From positions 1-64,000 of the forward strand of contig NZ_RAZT01000012.1 of the NCBI RefSeq assembly GCF_003626635.1: a stretch of 64,000 bases of DNA, written 5' to 3'. Origin of the DNA: Micromonospora musae. GTDB lineage: Bacteria > Actinomycetota > Actinomycetes > Mycobacteriales > Micromonosporaceae. The translations under genes and the position numbers were made by a program. Shown one piece after another: positions 34,158 to 42,651 of the stretch. Position 1 is the first letter of the stretch; each line of letters begins with the position of its first letter. The notes under the pieces are model-generated. The model was not told the DNA's origin and ran no database searches. It was given only the letters and a program-made list of their open reading frames with translations.

Positions 34158-34234
34158 TGATCCACTCGACTTCATTGAAGTCGGCCCAACCAACCCGCGT
34201 GGACACCCCGCCTTCATGGACCCCGAGTGGATCA
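34158..34234. repeat. REP-like palindromic element upstream of tRNA-Pro
   Basis: TGATCCACTCG (34158-34168) and CGAGTGGATCA (34224-34234) form a perfect 11-bp inverted repeat enclosing a second palindrome, CGACTTC-ATT-GAAGTCG (34167-34183). The nested symmetry is typical of extragenic repetitive palindromes. Confidence 0.7.
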
Positions 34235-34401
34235 GCGTTGACTGCCCACCTATCTTCCTAGGACGCCCAAGCGGTGGTGCGGTCGGTCACGCCAGTCGCA
34301 GGGGCGAGGAACCCTACGGGGCCGGTGGGGCCTGTGCGGACGGCGTGAGGAACCTGCGCTAAGCTGTACCGGCTGCCGCAGGGGAGACCACGCGGGAGCA
34401 T

Positions 34402-34484
<83 letters not shown>

Positions 34485-34518
34485 AAGGGCTGATTCGGTA
34501 CTCGGATCGGCCCTTCTT
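34485..34518 (+). terminator. Terminator after tRNA-Pro
   Basis: AAGGGCTGAT (34485-34494) pairs with ATCGGCCCTT (34506-34515), one G-T pair, followed by CTT. Confidence 0.6.
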
Positions 34519-34736
34519 GGCGTTCTGGGGACCAAGATCGGTGAAGTTGGCTGGACGTAGCGCTCCTTGACCGTCGGTCAAGCGTTAGCGGCCACTGCCG
34601 TTGGTTGCCGAATTTTTCGCTTGCCGTATCAAGGCGGCCCGCAAGCGGGCCGCGCCGGCCCGGCTCCGGCCTGCTGGCGACCTCCGGCCGGCATCGGCCG
34701 GGCCGGCCGGCCACTCTTTGACGAGGAGATCCGCTC

Positions 34737-35651
34737 TCAGTAGCACTGCCATGTAAACGATGCCGCCTGCCATCGCTCGGCGGCCAGATCCTTGCGACGG
34801 ATGAGCCAGTACAACGCTCCGCGGTCACCCCACACCATGTCCGCGTTGTCGTCGCTGTCTATTTGGGCGAGCAGCGTCCACCGCTGCGCTTCCTCATGCA
34901 GGGCCGGATCGTCGTATGCCACCCGGCCACCGAGCTGCGCTCGTGCGACGTCGACCTCGACCGAGCCCTGAATGGGGTCTGCGTAACCTCCGACCCGGTG
35001 CTGTGGGCCGAGCTCCAAGTTGACTTCGCCCATTGCCATCCGGAACGGGTCACTGTTCATCGGATCATCCATGAACGCTCGGTCTTCGTCGGAGACACGG
35101 TCGAGCGCCGCCCGAAGGGCTGGGTGTTCCCAGTCCGGCCCGCTCGCGATGACATCAGCGGCGAGTCGAACGAGGGGATACGGGTTGGTGGATTCAGGCG
35201 GCTCGCGCTCGGCGGTCTGCGTTCCTGGCGGTAGGTAGACGACGCGAGCGCCTGCCTGTGTCTCTGGTGCGGACGACTCGATCACCGTTCCGTCTTCCCA
35301 CCTGGAGTGACGGTAGAAGAACAAGAGAATGCCCTCCGCTGGCAGAGCGATGTCGAGCGCATCGGAGGGCAACCGCTCGCAATCGATGCTCGCGACAAAG
35401 CTCAACGGCCCGTGGCCCTCCCATAGCGGCCACGTAACGTGTTCTGGCAGAGCGGGAAGGCCACCTAAGCGAGCGACCTCGGGCTCTCCAGACTCAGCGG
35501 GTCGCAGGTGCAGGGCAGGACGGATGAGCGCGATCCACTCGTCGGCGACAGCAGCAGGTAAGTGGCGACGCGCCAGCGTCGCCAAGGGCACATCCGGGAG
35601 CAACCACGCCCGCATCTTCTCAGCTTCTCGATTGAGGCCGTCACGGGCCAT
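34737..35651 (-). CDS. DUF1963 (YwqG-like) protein
   Basis: A 304-aa protein with the DUF1963 pattern: an early SKLGGLPALPEHVTWPLW-like block (here ARLGGLPALPEHVTWPLWEG), FVASIDCERLP, ILLFFYRHS, and the late GGYADPIQGSVEVD plus LAQIDSDDNADMVWGDRGALYWLI blocks. The role of YwqG-type proteins is not established; they often occur in polymorphic-toxin or immunity loci. It is the first gene inside the tRNA-Pro repeats, in somewhat lower-GC DNA than the core. ATG 35651 is taken; ATG 36 nt downstream, preceded by GAAGCTGAGAAG, is an alternative. Confidence 0.8.
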   Translation of the reverse strand: MARDGLNREAEKMRAWLLPDVPLATLARRHLPAAVADEWIALIRPALHLRPAESGEPEVARLGGLPALPEHVTWPLWEGHGPLSFVASIDCERLPSDALDIALPAEGILLFFYRHSRWEDGTVIESSAPETQAGARVVYLPPGTQTAEREPPESTNPYPLVRLAADVIASGPDWEHPALRAALDRVSDEDRAFMDDPMNSDPFRMAMGEVNLELGPQHRVGGYADPIQGSVEVDVARAQLGGRVAYDDPALHEEAQRWTLLAQIDSDDNADMVWGDRGALYWLIRRKDLAAERWQAASFTWQCY

Positions 35652-35831
35652 CCATGGGCCAGTAACCGGGGCGCGCAGCGGTCACGAGCGGGCACGAGAA
35701 GCAATCGGGTGAACCGCCGGCCGCAGGCGTTTCGGACATCGCGGTCGGTTGATCACGCTCTTCCAAACTGAGGTTCCGGCATCTGGACAGGAGCGTAGCC
35801 AGGCGACGGGCGAGGCGACCTGCAAGGCGGG

Positions 35832-36323
35832 TCAGCTCTCCACGTTCCGCATGACGATGGTCTGACGGCCACCTTCCACGCCGTAGAACCACCACGTCCC
35901 CTCTGGGGCGGGCGGAAGATGCTCTCGGAGCAGCTGCAACACGGCCTGCCCAAGCTCGACCACCGGCGCCGTATCGACCGTGTCGCGCCGCAGCTCGATC
36001 ACGTCGTCGCCAAGCGCCGTCCAGCCTCTCACCTCGGATGCTGTCACGCGCCCACGCTCACCCAGTCGCCGGTTTGCCTCCTCGATCAGCTGGATGAGCA
36101 GATCAAGTCGATCACCGCGCCAGTCCTCGGCGACAAGTAGGCCAAGGTCCGTCACGACCGCACTCGCACGAAGTTGGTCAACCACGTCCTCAAAGGCCGC
36201 CGAGTGCCGATCAGCCGCCATCTCCTCCGCCACCACCACGGCCTGACCGAGCAGGACAGCAAGGCTGTCGCTCAACGCCCAGAAGCCCGAGCGATTGAAC
36301 TCGACGAAGCACGTCCTACTCAC
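35832..36323 (-). CDS. Hypothetical protein, island-borne
   Basis: A 163-aa soluble, acidic, mostly helical protein (ALSDSLAVLLGQAVVVAEEM early, EGTWWFYGVEGGRQTIVMRN at the end). GGAGG stands a few bases before GTG 36323, giving good start support. I recognise no domain. It is in the same orientation as its neighbours and the DUF1963 gene, suggesting one cargo module. Confidence 0.65.
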   Translation of the reverse strand: MSRTCFVEFNRSGFWALSDSLAVLLGQAVVVAEEMAADRHSAAFEDVVDQLRASAVVTDLGLLVAEDWRGDRLDLLIQLIEEANRRLGERGRVTASEVRGWTALGDDVIELRRDTVDTAPVVELGQAVLQLLREHLPPAPEGTWWFYGVEGGRQTIVMRNVES

Positions 36324-36500
36324 AAAACCTCCGTACGAAGGTGGCCCGGCATGATCGGACGGCTACTGCCGAGGAGCGCAGTCGCGTGCCATTAGCGTGC
36401 CATTGAGCCGGGACAGCAGGGGTAAGCCACGGCCACAAGGGACCGCCGAGACTAGGCCGCCGACCCAGTAGACAGGCGGATATCGGCAATTCCCAAGCTG

Positions 36501-36764
36501 TCAGTCCGCCAGGTCGTCCTCGACCAGGTAGCCAACACCATCGCAGGTGGGGCAGGGCCCGAAAACGCTTCCCATCCTCTTACTCATGCCGGTGGTCTTC
36601 ACCATGCCTGGAAGCCGCGCAGCCCCACGGCATTCGGGGCATCGGCGATGAACGTTCGAGCGAGACTCAGGTGGCTGCGCGTCCTGAGGATCTGGTTCCA
36701 CTCTGTCGAGGGTATCCGTAGGGCCGACCCGGGCCCAGGTGAGCGGTCCGCATCTGGTCCGCAA
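36501..36764 (-). CDS. Small zinc-ribbon-like protein
   Basis: An open frame of up to 87 codons whose C-terminal half has CPECRGAARLPG and CPTCDGVGYLV, two CxxC pairs spaced like a DnaJ-type or treble-clef zinc ribbon. The start is uncertain: TTG 36764 opens the longest frame and GTG 36701 would give 66 aa. No convincing ribosome site is seen for either. Many actinobacterial integrative elements carry comparable small zinc-ribbon proteins. Function unknown. Confidence 0.55.
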   Translation of the reverse strand: MRTRCGPLTWARVGPTDTLDRVEPDPQDAQPPESRSNVHRRCPECRGAARLPGMVKTTGMSKRMGSVFGPCPTCDGVGYLVEDDLAD

Positions 36765-36862
36765 GAGGTCGACGGACGACGGGGGAGTGGTGTGAGATGT
36801 CGAGAGGTGTTTCCGCTGCTAGAAGCCCATCCGCACAGCTCGCCGGGTCGCCCATCTTGATC

Positions 36863-37129
36863 TCATAACTCGTCGGTCATCGGATCGAAGTCGCCCAGCG
36901 TCTCTAGCAACCGTTGGCGAGCAGCCTCAAGGAGCTGCACGTAGTCGGGGCTGAATGTGCCGACCAGAGACTTGTCGAGGGTGCCGCTGATGGCGTGCAG
37001 TGCAGACCAGACGGCCCGGTCGTCGACCACTTGAGCGAAGGCCCGCGAGGATTCCATGCGGTCAAGCCAATCCGAGAGCACCAGCGCCTGGTCGTGGCTC
37101 AGCTTCAGGATGACCTCTCCACCGCTCAT
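36863..37129 (-). CDS. Hypothetical small protein
   Basis: An 88-aa acidic helical protein (VILKLSHDQALVLSDWLDRM, later LVGTFSPDYVQLLEAARQRL). The composition and even helical pattern look like a genuine coding sequence. I recall similar 80-90-aa orphan proteins in actinobacterial genomes, with no assigned function. It is the last cargo gene before the right repeat. Confidence 0.65.
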   Translation of the reverse strand: MSGGEVILKLSHDQALVLSDWLDRMESSRAFAQVVDDRAVWSALHAISGTLDKSLVGTFSPDYVQLLEAARQRLLETLGDFDPMTDEL

Positions 37130-37456
37130 CCCGGCAACCTAGCGCAGCCGGATCGGGATCAAGGGAGTGCGGCGTGCCCGTTGCGTGCCCGATGGGACGG
37201 GATCCAGGGTCAACCTCGGTCAGCTCCTGGACGTGACTGCCGGTGTCATGAGGCAGGTCAAGCCAGGTCATTGCCGTCCGACTCCCGGCGGTGACCACAC
37301 TCCCAAGCCGTGTGGCTGTCGTCGCCACCCGTACCGATGCCGGGGACCAGACGGGGACCACACGGTGCGCGCGATGGTGGCCGGGTATGTCGTCGGCTGC
37401 ATGGCTTGATCTTGGGGATAGCGTGTGTGACGTGCAGGAACGCGTAGCGAATCGTC
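37130..37456. other. Gene-free stretch inside island
   Basis: No supported gene. The open frames here read through tRNA-derived sequence and have no ribosome sites. The stretch ends at the right 51-bp repeat. Confidence 0.6.
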
Positions 37457-37507
37457 CTGGGGGTCAAGGGGTCGTCGGTTCGAATCCGGCCGTCCCGACG
37501 CAGGTCA
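37457..37507. repeat. Right attachment-site repeat (attR), partial tRNA-Pro
   Basis: An exact copy of the 34434-34484 repeat. It contains the anticodon loop, variable loop, T-arm and 3' acceptor strand of tRNA-Pro, but the bases to its left (GCGAATCGTC) do not form the 5' half, so this is not a functional tRNA. Confidence 0.88.
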
Positions 37508-37508
37508 G

Positions 37509-37539
37509 AAGCCATCTGGATTCTTCCAGGTGGCTTTTT
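37509..37539 (+). terminator. Terminator after attR
   Basis: AAGCCATCTGG (37509-37519) pairs with CCAGGTGGCTT (37526-37536), one T-G pair, followed by TTT. This may be the original downstream terminator of the tRNA gene, or part of a second element. Confidence 0.65.
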
Positions 37540-37573
37540 CTGATCTTGTACGGCAGCGAAGTACAGCAACGGC

Positions 37574-38150
37574 TCATTGATCGAGGCTCTCGCCGCACTT
37601 CCGCAGGGCCTCGCGGGTCGCCTTGGATGAGACCTGGCTGTTGATCTCCATTGTGATCGAGAAGTCCGCGTGTCTCAGGATCGCCATGGCGACCCGGGGA
37701 TGACGTCCAGGTCGACCAGGAGAGAACCGCAGGTGGCCGGGCATCGTGGACCGTGATCTTAGGAACGCCGCCGCTGGCGATGCGGCTGTCGTAGGAGCGG
37801 TTGAAGTTCCGCGGCTCGACCGGCAGTCCGTAGCGGGTTTTGAAGATCATGCCCGTGTCGTGTCGTGTCGTGTCGTGCCATGTCTCGCCAGCCTTTTCCT
37901 TGGCAGCCGCCTGTTGCCGATAGCGGAGTCGCAGCGCGGTGACGCAGATGGCCGGCAGCGGTAGGCGAGCGTCGGACTCCTCGGTCTTGGTGGCCCGGTG
38001 CAGGAGCTGGCCGCGTACCCGCTGGAGCTGCTTGTCGATGACGAGGTTGATGCCGTGGTTGTCACGGCACTGCTCGCAGAATTCCTCGCCGTGTTCTCGG
38101 GGCCAACGCCGTGGCGCAGGCCTACGACCGGGTTCTGGATAGATTCGGCA
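37574..38150 (-). pseudogene. Degraded tyrosine-recombinase integrase (C-terminal part)
   Basis: Reading the minus strand across frames gives the C-terminal catalytic half of an actinobacterial integrase: INLVIDKQLQRVRGQLLHRA, TKTEESDARLPLPAICVTAL, FKTRYGLPVEPRNFNRSYD, ITVHDAR, then in a second frame ATCGSLLVDLDV, then VAMAILRHADFSITMEINSQ ending VSSKATREALRKCGESLDQ and a stop. Against the family pattern HDARRTCGSLLVDLDVHPRVAM, two single-base deletions explain the two frame changes. The catalytic Tyr position reads Asn (MEINSQ where MEIYSQ or MEVYSQ is usual). The N-terminal half is not recognisable. The gene cannot make an active recombinase. Confidence 0.85.
37854..37877. repeat. Pentanucleotide microsatellite (CGTGT)n
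   Basis: Four perfect CGTGT units plus CGTG lie inside the integrase remnant, adding a short HDTTRHDT stretch to the read-out. This looks like slippage in decaying sequence. Confidence 0.8.
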
Positions 38151-38193
38151 GGTCTGTCGACCGTGGCGGTCAGAGCGGCTGAACCTGGGCGAA

Positions 38194-38241
38194 GGCCTGG
38201 TCAGCCAGGCTCAGGCGACCCTGAGCCTGGCTGACCAGGCC
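38194..38241. terminator. Perfect 22-bp hairpin
   Basis: A 22-bp perfect inverted repeat (GGCCTGGTCAGCCAGGCTCA plus GG at 38194-38215, its complement at 38220-38241) around a CGAC loop. No T-run follows. It could be a terminator, or a recombination or replication structure. Confidence 0.6.
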
Positions 38242-38251
38242 ACGTGCGGCG

Positions 38252-38428
38252 AGGGTCTGTTTCCTAAGACCGTGCCCGGCTGCGCCGGCCCCAGGCGATG
38301 ACCGACGGTGTTGGAGGTTCGTCCGGATACAACACCGGTATCCGCACGAACCTCCGCCTTGCCGGACCGCCGTTCGGCCCGCCGTCTGGGCCTCGGCTCG
38401 CTCGGGCGAGCCTTATGAAACAGACCCT
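38252..38428. mobile_element. 177-bp MITE-like element
   Basis: Terminal inverted repeats AGGGTCTGTTTCcTAAG (38252-38268) and CTTAtGAAACAGACCCT (38412-38428) match at 16 of 17 positions. A second 18-bp inverted repeat with one mismatch (38313-38330 with 38338-38355) is centred in the element. No open frame is inside. The ends resemble, from memory, those of IS5-type elements; no target duplication was found. The right end abuts the stop codon of the Tat subtilase gene. Confidence 0.6.
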
Positions 38429-40973
38429 AGGCGCGGTCGACCCCTGCCCCGGGCAGCCTCCGCACGACGGTCAGCGTCACTTTGCCGTTTCGGTAGGACA
38501 CCCGGAACAGGTGACGGCCCGTGTTCAGGACCCGCCGTTCCGGCAGGGAATGGAAGTTGCCCTTGATCGAGTCTCCGCTCATGATCGTCAGTACCGTGCC
38601 CGGAGTGAGGGGCGCGCGAACGTCCAGGGCGAGTTTGCCGTCCAGCTTCAGGTCACCCGCAGCGCGCACGCTCGTGTAGTCGTGGTCGCCGGAGATGGTG
38701 ACGGCGAGGCGACCCGCTCGGCTGACGGTCACGTCGCCGCCGACCTTCAGAACGTTGCCGGGCGCGACGTCGGTGAGGGTGATGGACGCCGCGGACGCCG
38801 CTTCCTTGGACGACAGACCGGGCTGCAGCACGCCGCGGTCGACGTCGATGCTGCCTGCCACGAAACCGGTGCCACCGAGCGTGCCGCCCTTGACGTCGAT
38901 CGAGCTTGCGTGCGAGCCGGTGATCGAAAGCTTGCCGCCTTCAACCGTCGTGCCGCCCTTGTAGGTGTTGTCGCCCGTCATGACCAGCGTCCCGGAGCCT
39001 TGCTTGGTCAGAGATGCCGTGTAGAGGTTCTTTTTGATGTTGTTCTGAATGTAGGCGGCGCGCTTGTCCATCCACTCCTTGCGCCACTTGACCGCGTCCC
39101 CATAGGTGATCTTGTCGTACAGCTCGGGATGGCCGTTGGTGATGGCTTGGATGTAAGGATCAGCCAAGATGCCCTGAAGCATGAAGGACTGTTCGTTGAG
39201 CGTGCCGTCCGGGTTCAGCACGTTGGGACCGAATTCACCGGCGTAGGCGATGCCTTGCTTCTTGTAGCCGGCCAGCCACTCCAGATCTTCCCGCTCCCTC
39301 GCCTTGATCGCGATCTGGCTGATGTCGTTCGACCAGACGTCCAGGGGCGCTTTGTCCATGTTGTAGGTCATGGGGCCCAGGAACTGGCCGGGGCCGTACA
39401 TGCCCTTGGCCAGATCCGGGATCCCCCAGCCCCAGCGGTCGTCCGGAAGGCCGTCGGGAGCGGTCCAGGCGATGGATGCCCCGGAGGGGGAGGTTTGCCC
39501 GGTGCCGAGGAATCTCACGCCGTCGGACATCTTGTTGTTCGCCGTGGTGAACATCAGTTCACGAACCTGCTTGGCGTCCATGTTCGGATAGCGGGAGAGC
39601 AGAACCCCCATCACTGCTGTCGCAACGGGCGTTGCCGGTGACGTGCCGCTCGAGTTCGAATAGTTGGTGTCACCACCGCTGTTCGTGGTCCGAACGCTGT
39701 TTGAAGGGGTGGACACGGTCCACCATTTGGCGAGCCCCGCCTCGTTGTACCCGGACTGCTTCGTGTATTCAGGATTGGCTGCCGTGGGCGGTTGCACTCC
39801 GCCGACGCATACCCACTGCCTCTCCGCCAAGGGGTTGAAGAAGGGGTACGCCGGGCGGTAAAACGGGTTGCTCCAGTCGTTGTTACCGGCCGACCTTACG
39901 TTGACGGTACCGCTGTCCTTGATGGCGTCCCAGATGGCGTCCATGAAGGAGCGCCCGGGGTGGTTCGGGTTGTATTGAATGCCGCCTTCCGAGTAGCTCT
40001 TCTTGAAGAGGAAATACTGGTATTCCAGATCCTTCAGGTACTCGTTGGGGAGGATGGTCGCCATCGCCGTGGCGCTGGCGCTGTCTTTGCCACGCAGTTG
40101 GTAGGCGTTGGCGAGGTTGCCGTTGACTCCGAGGTCGTTTCCTAGGCCGTCGAAGCGACTTCTGTCGATAGTTTGGACATAAGAGCCCCAACTGCTGTTG
40201 ATGACCTGGGCGCCCGCGTCGACCAGGGCCTTGTTCGCGGTGTGCCAGTACACGTAATCGTGGAAGGGGCCGTGGGACTGGGTATCGGAACCGCCGGTCT
40301 TGGCAACATACATCACCGATCCGAAGGCGATGCCGTGCTGGTCTTTATCATCGCGGATGCCGGAGGTGACTCCGAGCATGCCGGTCCCGTGCGAGTAGTC
40401 AGTTGTTCTCGCCTGATCACCGGCCACAGTGAACGGCTCGCCCGCAGTGAACGGGTTCGCCGGGGTTGCTGCGTTTCGGTACCCGAAGCCGGACGTGCCG
40501 TAGACGCCCGCGGCTCTCACCGGAACGATAAGCCTGGTTTGAAATGCTTCGTGTGTAGTCCTGTAGCCCGAGTCCATCATGCCCAGCGCGACGCCCTGCC
40601 CGCAGTACCCCAAGGCATAGGCGGTGGACGCGTTTACCGCGACGAGCTGCCAGGGAGAATCGACCGCTGTGCCAGGATTAGAAGGATTGTGGCCGGTGTA
40701 GTAGCCATACTCGGGAGTTTCCCAACTGGCTTTAGCCGCATCTAGTTCGCCTGGACTCCTGGCGACAAAGCCGGGATCTCCCGGGTACGAACACTGCGCG
40801 CAGCCTTTCGGGTACGCCAGCCCGCCGCCAGTATGCCCAGGGGTCGATGTCGGACCAGTTTTGGGCGATGCCGAGGCGAACCCGGCCGGAAACAACGCGA
40901 TGCCTGCTCCGGCAGCAAGGGTGCCTCCCAGTCGTCGCAGGAACTGCCTTCGATTCGTGGACCTCATGCTCAT
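38427..40973 (-). CDS. Tat-exported S8 protease with autotransporter-type (PATR) repeats
   Basis: An 848-aa protein. A twin-arginine signal (NRRQFLRRLGGTLAAGAG, residues about 7-32) is followed by an S8 catalytic domain: Asp in LGMMDSGYRTTHEAF, His in DYSHGTGMLGV, Ser in GTSPATPVATAVM. The C-terminal 200 residues are a beta-helical passenger with the autotransporter-associated repeat signature (GSGTLVMTGDNTYKGGTTVE, GGTLGGTGFVAGSIDV). No autotransporter barrel follows; the protein ends soon after YRNGKVTLTVV. ATG 40973 has AAGGAG upstream. GC content is visibly lower than in core genes. The TAG stop straddles the end of a MITE-like element, so the C-terminus may have been trimmed. Acquisition by transfer is likely. 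Confidence 0.88.
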   Translation of the reverse strand: MSMRSTNRRQFLRRLGGTLAAGAGIALFPAGFASASPKTGPTSTPGHTGGGLAYPKGCAQCSYPGDPGFVARSPGELDAAKASWETPEYGYYTGHNPSNPGTAVDSPWQLVAVNASTAYALGYCGQGVALGMMDSGYRTTHEAFQTRLIVPVRAAGVYGTSGFGYRNAATPANPFTAGEPFTVAGDQARTTDYSHGTGMLGVTSGIRDDKDQHGIAFGSVMYVAKTGGSDTQSHGPFHDYVYWHTANKALVDAGAQVINSSWGSYVQTIDRSRFDGLGNDLGVNGNLANAYQLRGKDSASATAMATILPNEYLKDLEYQYFLFKKSYSEGGIQYNPNHPGRSFMDAIWDAIKDSGTVNVRSAGNNDWSNPFYRPAYPFFNPLAERQWVCVGGVQPPTAANPEYTKQSGYNEAGLAKWWTVSTPSNSVRTTNSGGDTNYSNSSGTSPATPVATAVMGVLLSRYPNMDAKQVRELMFTTANNKMSDGVRFLGTGQTSPSGASIAWTAPDGLPDDRWGWGIPDLAKGMYGPGQFLGPMTYNMDKAPLDVWSNDISQIAIKAREREDLEWLAGYKKQGIAYAGEFGPNVLNPDGTLNEQSFMLQGILADPYIQAITNGHPELYDKITYGDAVKWRKEWMDKRAAYIQNNIKKNLYTASLTKQGSGTLVMTGDNTYKGGTTVEGGKLSITGSHASSIDVKGGTLGGTGFVAGSIDVDRGVLQPGLSSKEAASAASITLTDVAPGNVLKVGGDVTVSRAGRLAVTISGDHDYTSVRAAGDLKLDGKLALDVRAPLTPGTVLTIMSGDSIKGNFHSLPERRVLNTGRHLFRVSYRNGKVTLTVVRRLPGAGVDRA

Positions 40974-41653
40974 TCCCGGCTCCTTCCCAAAAGGGCGACG
41001 TCTCTAATGAGCGGGTGCGGTCTGTTGCGTCCGAGCCCGATTATCCACACGCGCTGGTCGAGACAAAAATAAGGAGGACCGTGCCACGTCAGAACGGCGA
41101 ACTGGACCTCTCCCACGCGTGGCCTCCCTACATGATCACCAATTAGACTGCGGCAGAAGTGCCTCGTCAAGAGGGCAACTTCTATCCACCAAAAGCGGTT
41201 TGAGCGACGCCCTCATCGATGCCTGCAACTGTCATGGGCCGGGCCATGGGCTCCTCGCGGGGCGGGATGAGTGACGGTCCTGGTCGAAGCTCGGTCGCTG
41301 TTGAGCTGGGGCTTCATGGCTGGCTTGGTGCTCGTTGAGGCGCCCTCCGAGGTGTCTGCGGGCACCACAACGTCTACCAGCCTTCCCCGACGGGGCCCAG
41401 GTCGTTCGTCCGGTAGGGCGCTCCACCTGGTCCCCGTTGGGGAGGCCGGACGGTCTGGCGACTGCCCGACGAGGAGATCCGCGATACCGGGTGCGCGAAT
41501 GATCTCGGGAATCTACGACTCCCGGCTTAACGCGTGGCTGTCGTCGCCACCTGCGTCGTGTTGCTCGCGATCCCGCCGGCGACGAGGGCCGGCCCCACCC
41601 GCCTGAAGCGGGAGCGTGAAGAGGGCTCGTAGCCGGCGGGAAAGGCGAGCGCG
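40974..41653. other. 680-nt region without a supported gene
   Basis: Apart from a possible 21-codon ORF (41081-41146) I see no gene here. Longer frames on both strands have no ribosome sites and read like shadow translations. Relatively AT-rich near 41030-41150. Confidence 0.5.
41081..41146 (+). CDS. Possible 21-aa peptide
   Basis: GTG 41081 is preceded 3 nt upstream by AAGGAGG (41071-41077), one of the best Shine-Dalgarno matches in the window, and opens a 21-codon frame (PRQNGELDLSHAWPPYMITN after the start) ending in TAG. The spacing is short. No known family. It is divergent from the Tat subtilase gene. Confidence 0.3.
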   Translation: MPRQNGELDLSHAWPPYMITN

Positions 41654-42529
41654 TCAGTTCTGGATGGAGAAGGTCGCGACGACCCCGTTGTGGTCGGACT
41701 TGGTGCCGCCGACGATGTCGTAGCCGGTCATCCACATGAGCTGGTACTCGGGCAGCCGCTTCCAGAAGTAGACGTAGTCGATGTGCCGGTTGCCGTGCGT
41801 TCCGGTGCCCATCTCGCCGTAGAGGTTGTAGTTGGAGCGCAGGTTCGGCAGCTGGTTGGCCTCGAAGACCTGCCAGGGAAACTTCGTGTACCCGTAGCTG
41901 CGGTCGGCGCTGAAGTCGACGTTGAGGTCACCGCTGACGATGACCTGGCCCTCGTCCTGTTTGTCGACCGCCAGGTCCTTGAGGCCCTGGAACTGCGCCT
42001 CGGCGCACCTGGTGCGCGGCAGGTCCTCCGGCCGTCCGGCGTTCTCGATGCTGGCCACCGCGTGGGCGTTGATGTGGGTCACGTTGCGGCCGCTGGCCTT
42101 GTGTCGGTACTTGACCCAGTTGTTGTACCGCGCGGGCGGCACCTCGCCCGGACCGTTGGTGTCACAGACGAAGATCGAACCGCTGTCGAGTACGTCGAAC
42201 ATGCTCTTCTTGGCGATCAGTGCCTCGCCGGCCTGGTTGACTCCGCCCGGCGCGTACAACCACCAGCCGTTCTGCGCGGCCCAGCTCTCCAGGAAAGCCT
42301 TGCGATTGCCGACCTCGTTGAGACCGACGAGGTCCGCCTTGGCCGTGATCAGGTTCAGGTCGTGAACGAAGTCGGCCTGGCTCAGCCCGTTGTAGATGTT
42401 CAACGTCGCCGCCGTGAAGGGCACGTTCGCCGCGGCGGCCGGTGTGGCCGGCAGCAGGGCGGCCACCAGCGCGACCGCGCCCGCGAGAGCCCCCACGGCG
42501 TGGGCCGACAAGTGTGTTGTCTTGCGCAT
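41654..42529 (-). CDS. Secreted endonuclease/exonuclease/phosphatase-family protein
   Basis: A 291-aa exported enzyme. Signal peptide residues 1 to about 34 (HAVGALAGAVALVAALLPAT, cleaved after PAAAA). The EEP fold is marked by TLNIYNG, GLNEVGNRK (metal-binding Glu), THINAHAV (His), SGDLNVDF (Asp/Asn) and TKSDHNGVVAT (Asp-His). Substrate may be DNA, RNA or a phospholipid. AAGGGGAATCG precedes ATG 42529; the frame upstream is open without support. Confidence 0.88.
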   Translation of the reverse strand: MRKTTHLSAHAVGALAGAVALVAALLPATPAAAANVPFTAATLNIYNGLSQADFVHDLNLITAKADLVGLNEVGNRKAFLESWAAQNGWWLYAPGGVNQAGEALIAKKSMFDVLDSGSIFVCDTNGPGEVPPARYNNWVKYRHKASGRNVTHINAHAVASIENAGRPEDLPRTRCAEAQFQGLKDLAVDKQDEGQVIVSGDLNVDFSADRSYGYTKFPWQVFEANQLPNLRSNYNLYGEMGTGTHGNRHIDYVYFWKRLPEYQLMWMTGYDIVGGTKSDHNGVVATFSIQN

Positions 42530-42651
42530 CGATTCCCCTTCGCACGGAACCGCCGTCGGTGGCGGCGAGCGAAGGATTTCGATCAAAATCGACGTGACGC
42601 CGAACATCGGGCCACGAAAGATCGACAGGCTGACGCCGAACGGCTCGCTCT

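Noticed and set aside
37258..37850. Open frames containing GRIRTDDPLTP and GTAGFEPTTP
   Set aside because: They read through the partial tRNA copy in attR. The upstream part of the second frame is the integrase remnant, annotated as a pseudogene.
41232..41735. Open frames on both strands at 41232-41735, considered as a transposase or recombinase remnant
   Set aside because: No motif could be read in any frame and there is no ribosome site.
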